Source of the DNA: JAYTQQ01 sp043784965
GTDB lineage: Bacteria; Bdellovibrionota; Bdellovibrionia; Bdellovibrionales; JAMPXM01
Direction of reading: 5' to 3'
NCBI GenBank assembly: GCA_043784965.1
Contig: JAYVXS010000319.1
Coordinates: 1 to 10,300, forward strand
DNA: 10,300 nt
Shown: in pieces, positions 6,280 to 10,300 of the stretch
How positions within the stretch are numbered: position 1 is the stretch's first letter
Layout: each line of letters opens with the position of its first letter
Translations under genes and position numbers: made by a program
The notes under the pieces: model-generated
Told to the model about the DNA's origin: nothing
Seen by the model: the letters and a program-made list of their open reading frames with translations, nothing else
Databases searched by the model: none

Positions 6280-7451
6280 AAATAATTTTAATGATTTTAA
6301 TTTTTTCAAGTTGCGCTTCAGTGCGGCGTTCAATAGAGCTATTTCAAGATCCAAGTTCTCGAGTGGTAACAGCGCAAACCCCAAAACTTTACGCTCAGGC
6401 CTTGGTGGCTCTCGAACTCGAAAAGTATGCAGAGGCAAAAGTTCAATTCGAGCAGTTTCTCGTCGAGGAGCCAATTTCGGCTTATACGCAAGTTGCCTAT
6501 TTTAATTTAGCCCGCTCGTATTTCGGATTAAAAATGTACAAAGAATCAGTTGAGAAACTGAGGTTTGTTGCGACGCAAACAAGTGGCCAAGCACCGCAAT
6601 TACAAGCTCAAGCATTTTACCAACTTTCCTTCAGTTATGAAGCCTTAGGTGATAAAGTAAATGCGCTCGCCAGTCTCTTTGATAGTTACCAACGAAAAAA
6701 GTATTTTTCGAATGAAATTGCGAGGGCCGAAATTCCTGCTCGAATTGCTGGCGCCTTAGCGGCATTGGGTAATTTTGAACAGGCAAAAATTTATTATGCT
6801 CAGGCCGAAGACGGCGTTAGACAGCTCAAGCGAGAAATGCATAATAGACAGGTGCCAGAGTGGTTGCCGCGGACTCTCTATTATATGGGTGAGGTGTCAC
6901 TTCGAAAGATATCTTTTGAGGATATCTCAAGTGTTTTGCGGCCATTGAGTAAAGCACAGGTCTATTTGCTTGAATCTGCTGAGCTTGGAAATACCAGCTG
7001 GTCGCAAAAATCTTCAGAAGACTTAATTCGTACCTATTCGGCTGCCTGTGAAGTCATTGCCAAGTCAAGGGAGCTTAAAACTGATCCGGATCAAATTTCT
7101 TTGGCTAGACAGGCGCAAGAAAAACAATGGGAACTTGCGCAAGAGTTCTTTAAGGTTCTCGATCAAATGAAAATTTACGAAAATCCCGATGCGAAAAACC
7201 AAAACAATCTAACGCGCAATATTTTCAATAGCGTTGCGCTGTCTAAAGAAAAATTGCTTAATATATTAAATAAACCAAAAGTTGGTCAAGAAGTCACAGA
7301 GAGCTCCAAGGAGAATTCAAAAGAGAATAAGCGTCGTGTACGGCAAAAGGCAGTCGGATCGAATTCGCTGCTTGAACAAGAGTATCTAAACAATCGCAAA
7401 TTAGAAAAGTCAAAAAAAGCGGACTCAAAAACTCAGGTCCCGCTCAATTGA
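6276..7451 (+). CDS. TPR-repeat protein, probable lipoprotein
   Basis: 391 residues. A very short hydrophobic leader, MKIILMILIFSSC, ends at Cys13 in a lipobox-like FSSC; Phe at -3 is less usual than Leu or Val, so lipidation is likely rather than certain. Four TPR-like helix pairs follow: about 37-66 (YAQALVALELEKYAEAKVQF), 73-105 (VAYFNLARSYFGLKMYKESV), 113-146 (AFYQLSFSYEALGDKVNALA) and 155-188 (AGALAALGNFEQAKIYYAQA). Then comes a longer helical region, and a highly charged Lys/Glu/Ser/Asn tail (about 335-391) that is probably disordered. Such repeats bind other proteins, here presumably in the periplasm or at an envelope membrane. The ATG overlaps the stop of the second ATPase (ATGA), with AGGA (6266-6269) 6 bases before it, so the two are translationally coupled. 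Partner and function are not identifiable. Confidence 0.78.
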   Translation: MKIILMILIFSSCASVRRSIELFQDPSSRVVTAQTPKLYAQALVALELEKYAEAKVQFEQFLVEEPISAYTQVAYFNLARSYFGLKMYKESVEKLRFVATQTSGQAPQLQAQAFYQLSFSYEALGDKVNALASLFDSYQRKKYFSNEIARAEIPARIAGALAALGNFEQAKIYYAQAEDGVRQLKREMHNRQVPEWLPRTLYYMGEVSLRKISFEDISSVLRPLSKAQVYLLESAELGNTSWSQKSSEDLIRTYSAACEVIAKSRELKTDPDQISLARQAQEKQWELAQEFFKVLDQMKIYENPDAKNQNNLTRNIFNSVALSKEKLLNILNKPKVGQEVTESSKENSKENKRRVRQKAVGSNSLLEQEYLNNRKLEKSKKADSKTQVPLN

Positions 7452-7473
7452 TGTAAATTTGTAAAGGCCGATT

Positions 7474-8241
7474 ATGGTAAAAAATTTTGTAAGTGGGTTT
7501 CTTGCTGTTTTTAGAGGAATGTTCATTATTTTTAGCTCAAAAAAAATGATGATCATTGCTGCCGCGCCGATACTTGTGGGGGTGATTGCGCTGCTTGGTT
7601 TCGCAGGCTATATAATTCCTCATTACGCAATGATTTATCAATACTTTGAGAATTTTTTCGTTCAAATGTTTGGCCTTACAGCACATAACTTTTTCGTTCA
7701 AATTGGCTTAAAGAGCCTAGTTTTTTTACTTATGATAGCCTTGTTTTTTGCCGGTGTATATTTTCTATTTTTGACGACAAAGCTATTAGCCTCGCCTTTC
7801 TATGGTTTAATTGCAGATCAGGTCTTCAAGAGTCGGGGCGTAAAAAGATCAGATAATTTATCATTTACTCGTTGGTTGTATTTAAGCTTTCGCTCGACGG
7901 CGGTAAATTTAATTGAGATTTTTGTATTTATGATTATTGGTGTAATTTTATTTATATTCTCATTTGTTCCGGTCATTAATATCTTTGCAGCATTCGGTTT
8001 TTTCTTGATAATGGCCTACGATTCAACTGATTATTCCTTAGATCTGCTCAACTTTAAACTATCAGAACGGGTTCAATATTTTATTTCACATTTCGCACAG
8101 TTTTGTGGCTTTGCATTGGCAATTGGTTTAGTTATGTTCTTACCCGTGCTCAATTTGATATTATTAGCCTCTTGTGTGGCTGGGGCTGCGGATTTAGTGG
8201 GTCGTGAGGCTGGCGCATTTAAACAGGTTCAAACACAATAA
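7474..8241 (+). CDS. CysZ/EI24-family integral membrane protein
   Basis: 255 residues, nearly the length of E. coli CysZ (253), a proton-coupled sulfate importer. Hydrophobic segments lie at about 26-48, 79-105, 143-182 and 205-240. Family marks: LLASPFYGLIADQVF (104-118; CysZ has AAPFNGLLAEKV), MAYDSTDYSLDLLNFKLSER (180-199; CysZ has AIQYCDYPFDNHKV), and FLPVLNLILLASCVAGAADL (222-241; CysZ has [20 protein letters not shown]). The match is with the whole family, which includes members of unknown role, so sulfate transport is plausible but unproven. ATG with AAGG (7464-7467) 6 bases upstream; it starts 22 bases after the TPR gene and ends 19 bases before gshA. The gshA neighbour fits a sulfur-assimilation role, while the ATPase neighbours might instead point to a membrane-protein partner. 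Confidence 0.82.
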   Translation: MVKNFVSGFLAVFRGMFIIFSSKKMMIIAAAPILVGVIALLGFAGYIIPHYAMIYQYFENFFVQMFGLTAHNFFVQIGLKSLVFLLMIALFFAGVYFLFLTTKLLASPFYGLIADQVFKSRGVKRSDNLSFTRWLYLSFRSTAVNLIEIFVFMIIGVILFIFSFVPVINIFAAFGFFLIMAYDSTDYSLDLLNFKLSERVQYFISHFAQFCGFALAIGLVMFLPVLNLILLASCVAGAADLVGREAGAFKQVQTQ

Positions 8242-8260
8242 AGTGTACAGTTAGGTAGTT

Positions 8261-9505
8261 ATGATAAAAGAACAGATTCATCAAAAGATCGTAAAAAAAT
8301 TGAAAGAAGTTGAAGCGTGGTTCGAGTCTAAGCGCAATCAATATCAGATCCCGATCTATTCAAGTTATGATATTCGCGATTCAGGCTTTAAGGTCACCAA
8401 TGTGGATGCGAATATTTACCCGGCAGGATTTAACAATATTTGCCCAACAGATCAAGTCCATGCGCCAGAACTCATGCGGCACTACATTGACCGTCACTAC
8501 GGAAAGTCCGTGCAAAAAATTCTTTTACTCACTGAGGAGCATACTAATAATCCATATTATTGGTCGAATATTGCCGCCTTAAAAAATATAATGACTGCGG
8601 CAGAACTTAAAGTTCAGGTGGCGATTCCTCGAGTAAAAGGTAGTGGCGCCGTAGAAATGCAAACTGCCTCGGGCGAGAAGTTGAGTGTTTGTCCTGCATA
8701 TTTTGAGAATCAACGAATTACGGCTTGCGATTATGAAAGTGATTTGATTGTCAGCAATAATGACTTTTCAGAATACTATGCAGAATGGGGAAGTGATATT
8801 TTAAGTCCAATGAATCCACCGCGTGAATTGGGTTGGTATCAAAGGAGAAAGAGTAACTATTTTAAATTTTATAATGAAATTGCCACTGAATTTGCCGAAT
8901 TAATTGAGATTGATCCATGGACCTTAACCGTTGAAACCGAACTTTTTGCAAAATTTGATTTGGCTGATGATCTTAGTAAAGAGCTCTTGGCGAAAAAGGT
9001 AGATGAAATGATCTCTAGAGTGAGAGATCAATATAAAAAGCATAATTTGCCTGGCGAACCCTTTGTCTTTATCAAAAACAACTCTGGCACTTACGGCCTT
9101 GGAGTGGTCAAAGTGGTCTCTGCTGATGAAGTCCGAAGTTTAAACTACAAATCACGAAAAAAGATGAAGGCCGCCAAGGGCGGACGGGATGTAGAAGAAG
9201 TCATTGTTCAAGAGGGCGTCCCATCAATTACGCGCGCCGAAGGCGTCACTGCCGAGCCGGCAATTTACCTTATCGGCTGCAAGTTGGCTGGGGGCTTTTT
9301 AAGAACCCATGCTGATAAAGACGAAACCGAAAGCCTGAATAGTCCAGGGGCAATTTATAAAAGACTATGTGTTTCGGACCTTAATGTAAGCGTTGCAGAG
9401 CATCTTCTTGAAAACGTATACGGCTGCATTGCCCGTCTCGGTCTGCTAGCCATAGGTCGGGAGTCTGAGTATATGAAGGTAAATTATAAGTCCTATAGCA
9501 AATAG
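8261..9505 (+). CDS. gshA: Glutamate-cysteine ligase, Acidithiobacillus (T. ferrooxidans) type
   Basis: ATP-dependent joining of glutamate and cysteine to gamma-glutamylcysteine, the first step of glutathione synthesis, in the cytoplasm. 414 residues. It belongs to the GshA family named from Thiobacillus ferrooxidans, unrelated in sequence to E. coli GshA. Marks recognised: PIYSSYDIRDSGFKVTNVDANIYPAGFNN (31-59, family pattern SSxDIRNxGFK...VDxNxFPGGFNN), SNNDFS (165-170), ELGWYQRRKSNYFKFY (189-204), IDPW (217-220), FVFIKNNSGTYGLGVVKV (268-285), SRKKMKAAKGGRDVEEVIVQEGV (298-320) and AEPAIYLI..KLAGGFLRTH (331-350). The phosphate-binding segment here reads KNNSGTYG; I recall an acidic residue (KADAGTYG) in other members. 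The ribosome site is weak (AGGT 8253-8256, 4 bases before ATG). It is the last gene of the tight run, and gshB is not in the window. Its product chain would feed the glutathione-dependent MaiA. Confidence 0.88.
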   Translation: MIKEQIHQKIVKKLKEVEAWFESKRNQYQIPIYSSYDIRDSGFKVTNVDANIYPAGFNNICPTDQVHAPELMRHYIDRHYGKSVQKILLLTEEHTNNPYYWSNIAALKNIMTAAELKVQVAIPRVKGSGAVEMQTASGEKLSVCPAYFENQRITACDYESDLIVSNNDFSEYYAEWGSDILSPMNPPRELGWYQRRKSNYFKFYNEIATEFAELIEIDPWTLTVETELFAKFDLADDLSKELLAKKVDEMISRVRDQYKKHNLPGEPFVFIKNNSGTYGLGVVKVVSADEVRSLNYKSRKKMKAAKGGRDVEEVIVQEGVPSITRAEGVTAEPAIYLIGCKLAGGFLRTHADKDETESLNSPGAIYKRLCVSDLNVSVAEHLLENVYGCIARLGLLAIGRESEYMKVNYKSYSK

Positions 9506-9536
9506 CGAGTATCAAATAGCCAGACTTCACATATTT

Positions 9537-9587
9537 ACCTAAGGCTAATGCCTCTAATGACCGATAAGGCTTAGAGGAGCCTTTGGT
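9537..9587. terminator. Imperfect hairpin after gshA (possible terminator or leader structure)
   Basis: Arms: ACC (9537-9539) with GGT (9585-9587), a T-T mismatch, AAGGCT (9541-9546) with AGCCTT (9578-9583), a four-base bulge on the left, then CCTCTAA (9551-9557) with TTAGAGG (9571-9577), leaving a 13-base loop. It fills most of the 98-base gap between gshA and the next start. No T-run follows on the plus strand, so it may be a non-canonical terminator or a structure in the leader of the downstream gene. Confidence 0.4.
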
Positions 9588-9594
9588 TAAAAGT

Positions 9595-9598
9595 GGAG
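9595..9598 (+). promoter_or_regulatory. GGAG ribosome site fixing the start of the last gene
   Basis: GGAG lies 5 bases before ATG 9604. This chooses 9604 over an in-frame TTG at 9583, which sits inside the hairpin arm, has no ribosome site, and would put an acidic, non-hydrophobic extension in front of a good signal peptide. Confidence 0.7.
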
Positions 9599-9603
9599 AA
9601 TTT

Positions 9604-10266
9604 ATGAAAAGTAGAAATATTTTCTCGCTATTTTTTTTCGGAATAGCAGTAATCAGCGGAATGCTTTCTCAGTTTCAGTCCTGGGGCGGCGTTATTTATA
9701 TTTCGAATTCTCAAATTCTTGAAAAGAACCGTAATCCAGCTACGCTTCGAAAGGTTTTTGATTTTTCACAGCTCGAGGGCAGTGCACTCAAAATGCGATC
9801 TCAAAAACGTCTGATCGAAGAGGCCAGCATCGTCAATGAAAATGGTAAAGTTTCAATTGAGCTTGGTCACTTTGTAACGAAGGGTGACGGCAATCGCAAA
9901 ATTTTTGCCTGTGATTTTTATGAGCGTGTAAACTTAACCTTCAAAGCTGAGGGGATTGCGACCAGCGGAGAAATTCCTACCCTGCGAGTCGAGAGTCCAT
10001 GTAAAGTGAGCGCGGATTTAAATAAGATTTCGTTAATTAGTATTCCAGTGGACCGGATTTTAAATGAAAAGCCATCTGATATGGATCTCAGTTATGATCA
10101 ATCCAGCGTTAATTTTCACTTTGAAAATATCGGTGGCAGTTGGCCAAAAAACTGGGTGTTAAAATCAGTAAAACTATCGCGTGACGACCATCCCGGTGAT
10201 GGAATCGAAGTTGATGAACGTGAAATCAAAGATATAACTTCTGTGCCTATATCAATGAAGTGGTAA
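9604..10266 (+). CDS. Exported protein of unknown function
   Basis: 220 residues from ATG 9604. The N-terminus is a Sec-type signal or membrane anchor: MKSRN, then a hydrophobic core IFSLFFFGIAVISGML (6-21), then a polar stretch to SWGG (26-29) with no clear AXA cleavage site. The mature part is beta-rich in appearance and contains exactly two cysteines, Cys103 (FACDFYERV) and Cys133 (ESPCKVS), 30 residues apart, which could form a periplasmic disulfide. Other visible segments are LRVESPCKVSADLNKISLISIP (127-148) and NIGGSWPKNWVLKSVKL (175-191). I do not recognise the family. The gene stands apart from gshA by 98 bases including a hairpin, so it may be its own transcript. It ends 34 bases before the window edge, in which I see no supported feature. 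Confidence 0.7.
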   Translation: MKSRNIFSLFFFGIAVISGMLSQFQSWGGVIYISNSQILEKNRNPATLRKVFDFSQLEGSALKMRSQKRLIEEASIVNENGKVSIELGHFVTKGDGNRKIFACDFYERVNLTFKAEGIATSGEIPTLRVESPCKVSADLNKISLISIPVDRILNEKPSDMDLSYDQSSVNFHFENIGGSWPKNWVLKSVKLSRDDHPGDGIEVDEREIKDITSVPISMKW

Positions 10267-10300
10267 GCAATAAGAAACTCAAGGCGCCGCCTCAGTGTGC

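Noticed and set aside
6253..6505. Short open frames on both strands at the start of the TPR gene
   Set aside because: They overlap a coupled, signal-bearing TPR gene in other frames and have no independent support.
9583..9603. TTG start at 9583 for the last gene
   Set aside because: It has no ribosome site, lies in a hairpin arm, and would hide the signal peptide; ATG 9604 has GGAG at correct spacing.
10267..10300. Short GC-rich dyad (AGGC-GCC-GCCT) at the window end as a terminator
   Set aside because: Only a 4-bp stem is visible and the sequence stops before any T-run could be seen.

Overview
The window is a compact, moderately AT-rich stretch of bacterial chromosome from what looks like a Gram-negative aerobe. 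Three things support this: the end of a heme A synthase gene (terminal heme-copper oxidases), several exported proteins including a probable lipoprotein, and a proteobacterial-type tyrosine-catabolism gene pair. The combination of low GC, a paired ArsA/Get3-like ATPase set, TPR lipoproteins and many secreted orphan proteins suggests Bdellovibrionota or a related former deltaproteobacterial group. That placement is inferred from protein character, not from a marker gene.

Layout. (1) 3-527, +: the C-terminal half of CtaA/COX15, entering from outside the window. (2) 534-1190, -: maiA, convergent with ctaA and separated from it by 6 bases. (3) 1191-1318: a divergent control region with a perfect 7-bp inverted repeat that brackets a -10-like hexamer for maiA. 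(4) 1319-2302, +: fumarylacetoacetase, followed 10 bases later by a small exported protein (2313-2726) that resembles the C-terminal periplasmic domain of the cytochrome c assembly factor CcmI/CycH, here standing alone. (5) 2727-2830: a compound hairpin and a 12-bp tandem repeat that places three in-frame TAG codons at the end of tig. (6) 2824-4137, -: tig, trigger factor, with a good sigma70-like promoter and a dyad in its leader. (7) 4289-9505, +: five tightly spaced genes, probably one operon: two ArsA/Get3-like ATPases, a TPR probable lipoprotein, a CysZ/EI24-family membrane protein and an Acidithiobacillus-type glutamate-cysteine ligase. (8) 9604-10266, +: an exported protein of unknown function, preceded by an imperfect hairpin.

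How the genes fit together. MaiA and FahA catalyse the last two steps of tyrosine/homogentisate breakdown, giving fumarate and acetoacetate. MaiA uses glutathione as cofactor, and the glutathione-synthesis gene gshA is about 7 kb away in the same window, directly behind a gene of the sulfate-importer (CysZ) family, so sulfur and thiol supply may be a shared theme. The most notable feature is the ATPase pair. The first protein keeps the signature lysine of the deviant Walker A motif but has altered switch regions. The second lacks that lysine but has intact switches. This complementary pattern predicts a heterodimer with one working nucleotide site, and its co-encoded partners (TPR lipoprotein and membrane protein) have no assigned role with it.

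No rRNA, tRNA, CRISPR array, insertion sequence or prophage gene was seen. No gene-free stretch exceeds about 150 bases.
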